From: Asparagopsis taxiformis
Lineage: Eukaryota > Rhodophyta > Florideophyceae > Bonnemaisoniales > Bonnemaisoniaceae
NCBI GenBank assembly: GCA_030407315.1
Contig: JALQPE010002454.1
Location: 186,001-250,000, forward strand
Direction: 5' to 3'
DNA: 64,000 bases
The notes beneath the pieces were generated by a model that saw only the letters and a list, made by a program, of their open reading frames with translations, was not told the DNA's origin and made no database searches. Positions 39,374-49,135 of the stretch are shown here, in pieces; the stretch's first letter is position 1; each line of letters starts with the position of its first letter. The position numbers were made by a program, and so were the translations under genes.

Positions 39374-40377
39374 AGGCGGATCGCCTGATTGACTGTGGGT
39401 TGTAAGGCCACACAGACGGTACGTCGAGAATCTTGGTTCAAGTGATACTGATTTGCAGGTGAGAGATTGGCTTGTCAGGCCAACCTTAAAGGGGTAGAAG
39501 GGATAGCGCAAACACTGGATCAGTGGTGCACTGAAGTGGTAGTGTGTGACGGTGATACACCAGGTGTCAACGGACACTTAGTGTGTGAGGGGAATGACCA
39601 ACAGTCGAGAAGGAAATGAAGGGGAGCTGATACAGCGTGAATGGTGGTCCACAGAGCAGGCGAGGGTACCTGGTAGGGGGAAAAGGGTGAGTGGGCAAGT
39701 GCACCACTGGTGGCACGTGCAGGGGAGAGACCCTGAAAGGGTAGAGGAGAAGCTGGTACAGCGAGACGGCGATGCCGGAGGCGCTGATACAGCGGCAAGA
39801 GTAAGGCCTGACTTGTGCCACGCACTATAGCCACAGGCGGAGTAAGCAAGAAGTACTGCGATCCGCAGGATGGGAGCGAAGCAACACGATCAGGTCTGGC
39901 GGTACACCAAGAGGCCGAAGACTCCTGATAGAGGGGCACGCGCGCCACAGGCTGCGCGTGGTAAGGGATAATGCTGATACAGCGGGTGGAGTGCCAAGGG
40001 CAAACGCTGGATCAGCGACGAACGGGTACCGGAAGGGTGCCAAGTACTATAGCCAAGGGAGAAGCAGGCTGACTCAGACGGCGAAACGCACCTTGGGAGC
40101 AAAAATGACAACCGAACTTCCGGTAACTTTACAATCGAAGAACTGGGCGATCCGCCGTAAAATAAATACTATGTTACAGCACGGTGGCCAGCCCTAAGTG
40201 AACTTCTACGGTTGTCAGTGGATAGGCTAAATACTGGTACAGCAGGGCGGTCGGAAAAACCCTAAATGAATGGCGTGGCAGGCGTGGTACACGCAGAGTC
40301 AGTTTCTTGTGCAACAGGGTTACTGTGTATCACAGTGTGCCACTGGTTCCACGTGTATCGAGTCCAGTGTGTCACTG
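39374..40377. repeat. Array of short hairpins with 3-nt loops, array 1
   Basis: At least 16 perfect inverted repeats with exactly 3-nt loops occur in about 1 kb. Examples with a stem of 5 or more (arm starts): 39374 AGGCG/GAT, 39513 CACTG/GAT, 39730 ACCCT/GAA, 39782 CGCTG/ATA, 39856 CTGCG/ATC, 40005 CGCTG/GAT, 40282 GCGTG/GTA, 40322 ACTGTG/TAT, 40365 CAGTG/TGT. Four-base stems include 39551, 39626, 39752, 39767, 39973 and 40146. Stem sequences differ between units but pairing is kept. Chance expectation is about one 5-bp stem with a 3-nt loop per kb. No long ORF with features lies here. It matches no repeat class I know. Confidence 0.6.
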
Positions 40378-40599
40378 TAATTAGCATAAATATCAGAAAG
40401 GTTTGGAAAGTAAAAGTTTTCAGAAAAACCATTACACAGTTTAAAAGTGGTACATCATGCAAGGCGACCCGCCACTTGGCATTGCACCACATCCCCCCTT
40501 ACTCAAGAGGAGCGCCACTGGTTGTAACCTGGAGATGTTCTCATTGCTCCATGCTTCAGAGCTATTCTGTTTCAGTAGAAGCCCCACTCTTTTTTTTCA

Positions 40600-40900
40600 A
40601 TGTTTCCTCAACGAGAAGAGTTGCTTTCGAGGCCTAATGACCTTCGTCTCCACAGTTGCGCCCCTTGGTTTCGGCCTCACTCCCTGTACGCGTTTCGCTT
40701 GGCGGAATATGTAGACGACCGAGGCCTGCTTCCGGGGGAATTCCCGCTTCTGCCATTTACAGCTTTGAATGGTGCAGGCGAATCGCCGTTAAAGATCAAG
40801 ATTTGGAGTCGACTAAGCGGGTGTGGCGACGTGGAAGGTGGTGGCGCATGAAACGACTTGTTGACTGTCGGGTCGCAATGGTTGAAGCGACCAGTTCAAG
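40600..40900 (+). pseudogene. Possible frameshifted N-terminal part of the downstream orphan gene
   Basis: Frame 40600-40851 reads RPHSLYAFRLAEYVDDRGLLPGE, and the overlapping frame 40656-40910 reads KRVWRRGRWW. Both recall, in order, segments of the antisense gypsy protein just upstream of the part shared with the 40901 gene (RRFQWDRIADVNRYAVLPGH, then QTVWDARRES). No single frame joins them, so this is either decayed coding sequence or carries unrecognised introns. The similarity is weak and judged by eye. Confidence 0.3.
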
Positions 40901-42043
40901 ATGGGATTGATTTCTGGTCCCTACTTTAGGAACTTCGAGCGATACGACCTATGGAAGGCTCGGACCAACGACGAAGTGCGATATGCGCGAGCGATGAGGC
41001 GAGCTGATCCGCTCGTGGAGAGGTTGGAGGAGTCTCGGATAGCAGTTGATGTTAGTCCAGAGGCCATTCTCTGGGATGGTTCAATACTCCCCGTTGACTA
41101 TACGTCGCGTAAGAAAGGATTTAGCACCTTCTGGAATGATACCGTCCGCTATGAGCGGAAATGTAGGATGGAGTTGGGCTATTTTGTCCCCTGGCATAAC
41201 GTGGAAGTGGACTGCATGGCACGTTCAGCGCTCGACGGACGGTACGTCCGAATTCCCCACTGGTGGGTTGACTGGGAGATGCCCCAGGGATTTTGGGCGG
41301 AGCTCCCACCCGTTCTCGCGTATGCGGGCTCTGTCCTTCTACATAATCCTGATTCAGGTTGGTGGGTAGTGCACCGTACGCAGTGGGTAATTAATATTGC
41401 AATGTACTTAGTGTGGGACGCCTACGATACCGGGAGATTGTGGTATTGCCCCCCGAAGGTGCTTTCCGCATTCCATACCCTCCCATTTTGCGTTGTCCTC
41501 GGCGTGGATGGTGCCCGAGATCTACGGAAGTTTGCTGCGATTATTGAATCCGCCGACTGGTCAGCTGTACCAGCACACCAGTCGCAAAGGCGGGGGTCGA
41601 GGCGACCAAATCTTTCTCCAGGCCGTAGTGCCGATTCGGGAGATTTTGTGTGGGTGGATGCACGTGTCGGGAAGATAGTTAGCAGTTGGTCTGCTAAGCG
41701 GAAACGAGCGGAGAGCTACGCAGGCGAATCGCCATTTCCTCGTGTTCGGCGATACAGATCCGGACGTGCAAATATTCCGAAACGGGCCCCCCATTCCAGT
41801 CAAGGGATGGACATCCAGGAAGAGACAAAGGTTACCCAAGGAACAGAAAATTATGGGGCACCCATGGAAGGAACTGAAACAGTGGCAGTGGAAGACCAGA
41901 CGATGAACAGTTCACCAGAAATCCCACAGCCAAGCGCGAAATCGAGGAGCGCCCAGGCGGAAGAAATTATCGTGATATCGTCTGATTCAGATACAGTTCA
42001 AGCCACCCGTTGGAGAAAGACGAAGGTGGTCATGGTGGCATAG
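40901..42043 (+). CDS. Orphan protein sharing a domain with the gypsy antisense ORF
   Basis: ATG 40901 (MGLISGPYFRNF) gives 380 residues. It matches no family I know. Residues about 20-175 are Trp/Tyr-rich and align by eye, in order, with residues about 210-380 of the antisense protein at 59153-61957: YF and MRR near the start, then L-DG, R-E-(7)-GYFV-H--VE, DW--P, LP-V--YA-SVLL, and a W-rich helix followed by Y/R. The C-terminal half is Ser/Pro/Arg-rich and ends with an acidic EEIIVISSDSD, a typical SUMO-interacting motif. The stop is 95 bp before an inserted gypsy LTR. It may be a domesticated or captured relative. Confidence 0.55.
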   Translation: MGLISGPYFRNFERYDLWKARTNDEVRYARAMRRADPLVERLEESRIAVDVSPEAILWDGSILPVDYTSRKKGFSTFWNDTVRYERKCRMELGYFVPWHNVEVDCMARSALDGRYVRIPHWWVDWEMPQGFWAELPPVLAYAGSVLLHNPDSGWWVVHRTQWVINIAMYLVWDAYDTGRLWYCPPKVLSAFHTLPFCVVLGVDGARDLRKFAAIIESADWSAVPAHQSQRRGSRRPNLSPGRSADSGDFVWVDARVGKIVSSWSAKRKRAESYAGESPFPRVRRYRSGRANIPKRAPHSSQGMDIQEETKVTQGTENYGAPMEGTETVAVEDQTMNSSPEIPQPSAKSRSAQAEEIIVISSDSDTVQATRWRKTKVVMVA

Positions 42044-42138
42044 TTCGCCGTGAGGATCCCCGATTTCAAATGCTCGATGTTGGTGCAACCTGTACAGAGG
42101 AGAGTATAGAGGAACTCGACTGCGGTATAGGCCGTCAC

Positions 42139-42942
42139 TGTGACGCAATTTATTTCGTCGACGCGCGCGCGTTCGCTGCGATTGCGTCGGGATGAGTTCG
42201 CGTGCATCTATCTTAGTTAGTTAGTAAGCGAGCGTACGCGTGGCGTTCTGATTATGTGTCACGGAGCGTGGATGCGAGCGCGTGCGCGCGTACGTTGCCA
42301 CGAAACCGCGAGCCCGGCGCCACGTGTAGCGCTTTGTACGAATTTCCCTTTTATTTCCCTTTTGGGTTTTTTATGACGAAAGTCTTTTTCCCAAATATTT
42401 CCCTTTTTGCGTGCGAGCGAGCGGCCGCCGGCCGGCCACGTAAGGACAACCTGTCCTGAGTAGTTAGCTACTAATGGTCGTTCAGCTTCGCACCTACCAA
42501 TAAACAGCCAGCATCTTCGCAGCTACGAGTTAAGCGTTTAGCGAATCGCGAGGACCGATTGCGTTACAACGTTGCGTGCGGGTTGCTCACGATCGCCGAC
42601 GTTCGCGTGCGCGCTGCGCATAAACCGATCATCGAGCCGCGTCGCACCGCGATAGCGCGCGTTGCGTCGCACGCCACTAGACCAGGGATTTACGACCCCT
42701 GTGTGGATCGCGTTGTGCTCGAGTTTACTCGGTGATCTCACCCTGAGATCACGACTTGCGCCGGGCCGCGAATCCCGTGTTGCGATCGTTCCCTACGCGT
42801 TCCGCCGTTGTACCACCCGTTCGCCAGCGCGACCGAGCGACGCGCGAACGCAAGTTCAACCAGCGCGTTACGGTTTACCTCGCCCTGACACGGCTACAAT
42901 TCTAGAACTCCCTTAGCGATCGCCACCCCGGCTGGTCCTACA
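42139..42942 (+). repeat. gypsy LTR A (804 bp)
   Basis: It starts TGTGACGCAATTTATT and ends GGTCCTACA. It includes an AATAAA signal at 42499-42504 and C/T-rich, CG-rich blocks shared with LTRs B, C and D. Confidence 0.88.
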
Positions 42943-44050
42943 ACTGGTCTCTCGACCTAGAATTGCGCGAACCGACGTGCGAACTCAGCGAAGCACAGAA
43001 ACTCCGCTTGGGGAAAACACGGGACGCCAAACCTATCGCTTACTCTAATTCCTCCTTTATCCGTTCGTCGTGCGCGACAGCGAGGGCGATTGACGCGTGC
43101 GCGCGTATCGCTATCCCGGAAGCGGTGCTATAGCCTCTCTGGTTTGTATAACTACCCTACCTCTACTACGACGATTCGCCACGCGGAACGACGCGATCGA
43201 AGACACAGCGCGTGCGCGCGCTAGTTCGCAACCCTAACGCGGGTTCGGCGGTGCCGAAAATATTGGGTTCGCGAGCGATCGAGACCCGTCTTCACGCGTT
43301 CCGAGCGAGGAAGAAGCCCTCCTGCGAGCGAACTCGTCCCCCTCACCCTTACTACGCGCGCCCGATACGCAGACAATTTTCGGGAAGCGCTTCCCTTTTT
43401 ACTTGCCAATTTTTCGACGCGCCGACGCGAGATACTGACGCGCGCCGACTTCCCCGTTCTCCTCCCCCATCATCCCTTTTTCCCTTTTCCCTAGGCGACG
43501 ATCGAACGCAACCGCGCCGATGGATCCATCCGCGCCCGAGCGATCGAACGCGCCGACCGAACCGCCGCCAGTCGCGTCGCAAACGCACGCAGTCGACGCG
43601 CTGGTCGCTTCACATATCCCTGACCCTACCGCTTCCCCGTGGCCGCCGTTACCGACGCAAGCGCTCGCGAGCATTGACGACGACGCGCAAACGTCCGACG
43701 ACGGCGCCGCAACGAAGCGCGAGGCCGAGTTCCGCGTTTCCGACGCGCACGCTACGCTGTCCGCAACGCTTCCGAGCCTGGTTCGACAAGTAGTGGACGA
43801 CCCTACGTTCCAAAGCATGCTCCAGGCTGAAGTACGAGCTGCGGTGGACCGCGCTATCAAGGGCCAATCACGTGGATTGACGGCTCAGATGAGGGCGCAA
43901 GTCCACAACCTAATCGTCACTACGATGGACTCCCGCGAGGAGCAAAATATTGAACGCGCGAACGTCGCTGCGCGCGGAAACCGAACGCGAACCGCAGCGC
44001 GCGCGACCCCTACGAACTACGCGCACAACGCGGACCCCGAAGGATGGCTG
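42139..44050 (+). mobile_element. Truncated Ty3/gypsy copy A (5' LTR, leader, partial gag)
   Basis: It is nearly identical to the 5' part of the large gypsy element downstream: a complete LTR (42139-42942), leader, and gag to the codons for DPEGWL. Identity stops sharply at 44050, where hairpin-rich sequence begins. There is no 3' LTR and no pol, so it is not autonomous. High identity implies a recent event. Confidence 0.85.
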
Positions 44051-44134
44051 CACAGCATGAGCAAAAATGACTATTTTTCCAGCCCAGATTTTAGTTCGTA
44101 CAGTGGTGGAAAACCAGGCCACGTCGCTGGTTAA
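43520..44134 (+). pseudogene. gypsy gag fragment, copy A
   Basis: It starts MDPSAPERSN like the full gag at 51071 and matches it for about 177 residues. After DPEGWL it runs into unrelated residues and stops at 44134. It lacks the zinc knuckle. Confidence 0.8.
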
Positions 44135-44420
44135 AACGATCCCCAACCTCTGGATAAGCCCCATCGAATATTTTAGTAAATTTGCTGGTGAAATTCCAGT
44201 GTATGTACAGTACGGGTCGCCTGGTTGAAAACTAGTGGATTAGATGGTTTGGCCAGGGGGTACTGGTTTGCACCAGGCCACGGCGGTGGGTCGGACGGTG
44301 GTTATGATCCAGCGTACTGTGCTGGTTAATTTTAGGTGATCTGGATCTAGACCAGCCAATGGAGTGGAGTATACCCGTGTTGGAGATGGAATATGACCAT
44401 AGGGCAGGCTGGTTGTAAGC
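44051..44420. other. junction sequence after gypsy copy A
   Basis: It is non-coding and rich in CTGGTT/AACCAG words but with mostly imperfect hairpins (for example 44263-44276, CTGGT with a 4-nt loop). It grades into the ordered hairpin array. Confidence 0.35.
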
Positions 44421-44430
44421 ACAGTGAGTG

Positions 44431-45260
44431 CTGGTGTGCCACCAGTGCGCCCAGTGGATATATGATCGCTAGCGAGTAGAAATAAACTAGAATTTGTAGT
44501 GGTAGAGTACAGTAGCAGAGCTGGTTTGCAACCAGTGTGCCTGGGCCAGTATGGGATGGTTTAAAACCAGAGGTATCGTCTAGTCCTAGTGATGGGTCAT
44601 TCCAGCGAGTGCGGTAGTACAGAGAGTGTCGGGGCTGGCTGTAAACCAGTGGGCTGGCTGGTTCCAGGCACAGTGAGTGCTGGTTGAAAACCAGCACATC
44701 AGCTGGTTGAAACCAGCCTACCCACTGGTTTACAACCAGACCCGACAATGGCTTGAAGCAGTCGATAGACTGGAATAATTCCATAGTCGGAAGTAGATTC
44801 TACCAATGTACTTGTAGGTTTTTTTCTATCATATTGTATGGATTTTTGTTGCAGCTTAATGGTTGCAAACCAGCAGTATAGGTGGATTGTAGTCACTACT
44901 GAGTTTGAGATCAAAAAATGTAGTAAATTTACTGCCTGAGGCAGTAAAAATCACTGCCTGAGCAATGTAGTGCCTGAGGCAGTAAAATTACTATTTTAAT
45001 TTTTTCAGTTCTAGTGCCGCAGGCAGTAAAATACAAAATTTCCTGGCAGTACGGTATGTAGCAGAATTCAGTACTGTACGATAGCAAATTATAGTAATTT
45101 TTGCTGGTACCACAGGGCAGTAATGCAATGCAGTGATTTTTGATGATTTTTGCAATGGAATGTACTGCCATACAGTACTGCCCTGGCAAATGACCTGGCA
45201 TTAGAATCAGGCAGTAAAATGTACTGGCTCCGGCAGTGAATTGTACTGCCTGCAAGTACT
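44431..45260. repeat. Array of short hairpins with 3-nt loops, array 2
   Basis: Perfect triloop hairpins fall in two successive stem families. Family one uses CTGGTT/AACCAG: 44431 (CTGGTG, loop TGC), 44521 (loop TGC), 44557 (loop TAA), 44678-44696 (8-bp stem TGCTGGTT, loop GAA), 44725 (loop TAC), 44860 (loop GCA); 44702 has a shortened loop. Family two uses CTGCC/GGCAG: 44928-44948 (9-bp stem TTTACTGCC, loop TGA), 44971 (loop TGA), 45015 (loop GCA), then looser copies to 45260. Loops vary while stems keep pairing. It has the same architecture as array 1 but different stem words. Confidence 0.6.
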
Positions 45261-45585
45261 TCCTTGATAGTAATTGGTGATTGGTATTTTCTGAGACTCA
45301 ATGTTGCAATAGTTGTCCAGGATAGGGTTGTAAAATGTGTTCGCATGTGAGTTCAAGTAGAGAAGAGAGGAAACTATTCTGAAGCTACTAGTAGTGAGAA
45401 GTGTAGAGGATGCATGGTCACATGGAAATGACCGTTACAAAAAAGGTAGGAGAAAATCGGTCGTTTTCCGAGGATATGAGTAGAGTAGTTGGCATTATTT
45501 GTTACTATTGCTAGCATTCTCGTTGCAGGAAAATCGTCTGGAGTGACACTTTGCGATTGGAACGAGAGGCGAAGTTTGACGGAAG
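45261..45585. other. gene-free stretch upstream of 507-residue orphan
   Basis: This is the putative promoter of the next gene. No motif is recognised. Confidence 0.3.
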
Positions 45586-47109
45586 ATGGAATCTCAGCGT
45601 CGTGAGGAAAATCCAAATGACTGCCTAGCAGGGATTATTCGAGAGGGATTCAGGACAGTGACTGGGGAAGTTCGTCGTATTGGGGAGAGGATGGATGAAA
45701 TCGACGATGATCGAACGTCCCAACGCCAGCAAATCGAAAAGCTGATGAGTCGCGTCGAGTTTATAGTAACGGAATTACAGGGTATGAAAGACATCTGTGA
45801 TGGTTTATTACAGCAGAGTCAGGGCAATTCGAAGAAGGGGATGACTGACAAGGACAGGGACCGTTTGCGCATCTCGCAGTCAGCAGAACTATCGTTTTCT
45901 TACAATTTTCTGTGTGCAGTATTTGGAACTGTTGTACCTTTGCTGGTTGACAAGATTGATGCTGGGGCGACAATTTACACCAACCAAGGAATCTACGACC
46001 TCCGTGGTTGCAGGTTGCTCTCTGCAATGATGTTTGCGAAGCAGAGCAATGACAAGAGGGATGTGTTCCAATCCAACACCGGGAAGAACAACATCGAGCT
46101 TCGATTCCAAGTGGTGATGTCTCTCCTGCGGAACATTCAGAAGGAAAAGTCGGGTACAGGCCGTACAGTGGAAGGCTCGAGCTCTGGACGCGATTCGAAT
46201 GCGTTCAACGTCTGGAAGGAGAACAAGTACATTCCGGACAAAATAATCGAAGAAGTTGTTTATGGTGCCACTGGCGATGGCCGAAACCAGCCTGCAGGAA
46301 GCATTGACGGAGGGGCTAGGAAGCAGAGGAAAACAGATGGAAATGGTGGACAGTTGAGCAAGCGTGAAATATCTTTGGCTGTTACGAAAGTTGTGCTGAC
46401 AAAGGTGCTCGGTTTCCTGAACAAGTCTAGAGAGCAGGTGCGCCATCGATTCCTTGTCGAACTGGGGTTCGCTCTAGTCTTGGAAACGGACGCCTCTATC
46501 ACTTTCGAGTTTCCAACTCACGATCTCATTCGAGATATGGATGTTATCCCCGATACCCGTGTGACCAACGGAAATCTAAGGCCTGAGGAACGGAAAGTTG
46601 TGGATGACAAGAATTCCGAGATCTTGATACAATTCATCGCTGAGCGGAAAGAGATGGTTGTCATCATTCAGTACGAAGTCGAGATATCGGGATGTGTGGC
46701 CAAAAGGATGATTCGAAGGAGAATCAATATCCTGGAGGTAGCCCTGAACACTGCAATTGCTTTCCTTCAATGCACGAGTAGAATGGTTTTCCTGCGACGT
46801 TCCTGCAATTCACTCAGATTTGTCTATGCAATCGCTTCCGGGATTCTAGGAATTTTCAAGGTACAATCAGGTCAGACCTTCGAAGAAAGTGTACAAGACG
46901 AGCTCAAACAATTAGGAAAGGCGATGTTGCCGAGTGACCGAATCTGTAAGAGGCATCTCTGCGAAGATGTACTGACAATTACTAACGAAAAATTCGATGA
47001 ACAACACTTGGAACAGCGTAGTACCGCGTTTGAGGAGGATAGCGGACATGGAAATGAAGAAGATGGGAGTGAAAGCTACGTTGAAGTTTTCCTTGATGAG
47101 GAAGATTGA
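45586..47109 (+). CDS. Orphan protein with N-terminal coiled coil
   Basis: ATG 45586 (MESQRREENP) gives 507 residues; I do not recognise the family. Residues about 15-75 have coiled-coil character (EVRRIGERMDEIDDDRTSQRQQIEKLMSRVEFIVTEL in pieces). The middle contains SFSYNFLCAVFGTVVPLLVDKI, then a charged linker with Gly-rich parts. A basic helical region follows (RMIRRRINILEVALNTAIAFLQ). The C-terminus is acidic (EEDGSESYVEVFLDEED). No TM helix or catalytic motif is obvious. It is convergent with the gene broken by the gypsy insertion. It may be a host gene or the product of an undescribed element. Confidence 0.6.
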   Translation: MESQRREENPNDCLAGIIREGFRTVTGEVRRIGERMDEIDDDRTSQRQQIEKLMSRVEFIVTELQGMKDICDGLLQQSQGNSKKGMTDKDRDRLRISQSAELSFSYNFLCAVFGTVVPLLVDKIDAGATIYTNQGIYDLRGCRLLSAMMFAKQSNDKRDVFQSNTGKNNIELRFQVVMSLLRNIQKEKSGTGRTVEGSSSGRDSNAFNVWKENKYIPDKIIEEVVYGATGDGRNQPAGSIDGGARKQRKTDGNGGQLSKREISLAVTKVVLTKVLGFLNKSREQVRHRFLVELGFALVLETDASITFEFPTHDLIRDMDVIPDTRVTNGNLRPEERKVVDDKNSEILIQFIAERKEMVVIIQYEVEISGCVAKRMIRRRINILEVALNTAIAFLQCTSRMVFLRRSCNSLRFVYAIASGILGIFKVQSGQTFEESVQDELKQLGKAMLPSDRICKRHLCEDVLTITNEKFDEQHLEQRSTAFEEDSGHGNEEDGSESYVEVFLDEED

Positions 47110-47714
47110 TAATGGAAGCGTAGAAGTAAAGTTTCATAGCCTTTGAAGGGAACCGACTACGTACGAGAGACTTAAGAGAAATAAAAACCTTTAGATGTGA
47201 AACTGTCTAGGTGTGCGTGGAAAAGGTGCACCGCAGCATGCTACGTACTACATGGTGTACTGGAAACAATAGCTATCGTTCTTATTTTTCAGCTCACTCT
47301 GCGACTAGAAAGCGTCATGTCTACTACGGTTAAGAGTTTTACCCTGTCATTGAGCACGCCTCTAGTAGCTTCGGGGCCTGTGCAGTCCCATCCAATGCCG
47401 TAGCTCCACCTGGCAGAGTAGTGCGGAAAATAATACCGGGTATTATTTTGAGGAATATTTTGCCAAGTGGAGGGCAATCATTCGTACCGACTACAGGCGA
47501 TCCCTGGACGAAACCTAAGAATAATACCCGGTATTATTTTCAGGGATATTTTGCCAAGTGGAGGGCAATCATTGTTACAGAATGCAGACAGTCCCTGGAC
47601 GAAGGAACAGGCCAGAAAGATACGGAGCATGTATCGATGGATACCATCGACTTAATCGAGGTTGACTAACTCTGAACAGTCTTGTAGACCCATCTAGAAA
47701 AGATAGAAAACGTT
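47110..47714. other. intergenic region with a tandem duplicate
   Basis: It lies between convergent gene ends and contains the 91-bp direct repeat at 47429-47608. No gene is supported. Confidence 0.35.
47429..47608. repeat. Two tandem ~91-bp repeats, each starting with a palindrome
   Basis: Unit 1 starts at 47429 and unit 2 at 47520. Each opens with a palindrome AATAATACC-GGTATTATT (18-19 bp), then shares TATTTTGCCAAGTGGAGGG and CAATCATT, and ends near CCCTGGACGAA. The units differ at scattered positions, so the duplication is not brand new. They resemble small mobile or satellite units, but no termini are proven. Confidence 0.65.
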
Positions 47715-47756
47715 TTACTCGGAGGCGACATCGTGTACGGTAGGATGAGGTGCATC
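47715..47756 (-). pseudogene. Detached 3' end of host gene split by gypsy insertion
   Basis: Read on the minus strand, this 42-bp piece continues the frame that stops being native at 62946. The shared GAT-GC from the duplicated target site is followed by 11 further codons (PHPTVHDVASE) and TAA at 47715-47717. It is the probable original C-terminus of the gene at 62946-64000. Confidence 0.6.
47752..47756. repeat. gypsy target-site duplication, left (GCATC)
   Basis: It is identical to 62946-62950 on the far side. The match pairs LTR B with LTR D as the two ends of one insertion. Confidence 0.9.
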
Positions 47757-48558
47757 TGTGGTACAATTTATTCGGTCGACGCGCGCGCGCTCTTAACGAC
47801 TGCGTCTGGCTGAGTCCGCATGCATCCGCGAATTAGTTAGTTAGTAAGCGAGCGTACGCGTAGCGATCCGATTACGTGTCACGGCGCGCCTGAGCGAGCG
47901 CGTGCGCGCGAACGAACCTGCGAGCTTGGCGCCACGTGTAGCGCTTTTTGCGAATTTCCCTTTTATTTCCCTTTTTGGGTTTTTTATGACGAAAGTCTTT
48001 TTCCCAAATATTTCCCTTTTTTTGCGTGCGAGCGAGCGGCCGCCGGCCGGCCACGCAAGGACAGCCTGTCCTGAGTAGTTAGCTACTAATGGTCGTTCAG
48101 CTTCGCACCTTACCAATAAACAGCCAGCATCTTCGCAGCTACGAGTTAAGCGTTTAGCGAATCGCGAGGACCGATTGCGTTGAAACGTTGCGTGCGGGTT
48201 GCTCACGATCGCCGACGTTCGCGTGCGCGCTGCGCATAAACCGATCGTCGAACCGCGTCGCACCGCGATAGCGCGCGTTGCGTCGCACGCCACTAGGCCA
48301 GGGATTTACGACCCCTGTGTGGATCGCGTTGTGCTCGAGTTTACTCGGTGATCTCCCCCTGAGATCACGGCTTGCGCCGGGCCGCGAATCCCGTGTTGCG
48401 ATCGTTCCCTACGCGTTCCGCCGTTGTACCACCCGTTCGCCAGCGCGACCGAGCGACGCGCGAACGCAAGTTCAACCAGCGCGTTACGGTTTACCTCGCC
48501 CTGACACGGCTACAATTCTAGAACTCCCTTAGCGATCGCCACCCCGGCTGGTCCTACA
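47757..48558 (+). repeat. gypsy LTR B (802 bp)
   Basis: It starts TGTGGTACAATTTATT and ends GGTCCTACA. It is nearly identical to LTR D and carries the AATAAA signal. TGGTCTCTCGACC follows 2 bases after it, a plausible tRNA primer site; the tRNA is not identified. Confidence 0.9.
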
Positions 48559-49135
48559 ACTGGTCTCTCGACCTAGAATTGCGCGAACCGACGTGCGAAC
48601 TCAGCGAAGCACAGAAACTCCGCTTGGGGAAAACACGGGACGCCAAACCTATCGCTTACTCTAATTCCTCCTTTATCCGTTCGTCGTGCGCGACAGCGAG
48701 GGCGATTGACGCGTGCGCGCGTATCGCTATCCCGGAAGCGGTGCTATAGCCTCTCTGGTTTGTATAACTACCCTATCTCTACTACGACGATTCGCCGCGC
48801 GGAACGACGCGATCGAAGACGCAGCGCGTGCGCGCGCTAGTTCGCAACCCTAACGCGGGTTCGGCGGTGCCGAAAATACTGGGTTCGCGGACGATCGAGA
48901 CCCGTCTTTGCGCGTTCCGAGCGAGGAAGAAGCCCTCCTGCGAGCGAACTCGTCCCCCTCACCCTTACTACGCGCGCCCGATACGCAGACAATTTTCGGG
49001 AAGCGCTTCCCTTTTTACTTGCCAATTTTTCGACGCACCGACGCGAGATTTTGACGCGGACCGAATTCCCGTTTCTCCTTCCCCATCATCCCTTCTCCCC
49101 TTCTCCCTAGGCGACGATCGAACGCAACCGCGCCG

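Noticed and set aside
39374..40377. Hairpin array considered as a CRISPR array or tRNA cluster
   Set aside because: Stems differ in sequence, there is no fixed repeat or spacer length, no tRNA cloverleaf features, and the context is eukaryotic.
43212..43793. 193-codon frame repeated in all three gypsy leader/gag copies (also 48828-49409 and 50763-51344)
   Set aside because: Its 3' half overlaps gag in another frame and its 5' half is CG-rich leader; conservation among the copies is explained by recent copying and gag, and composition is Arg/Pro-rich shadow-like.
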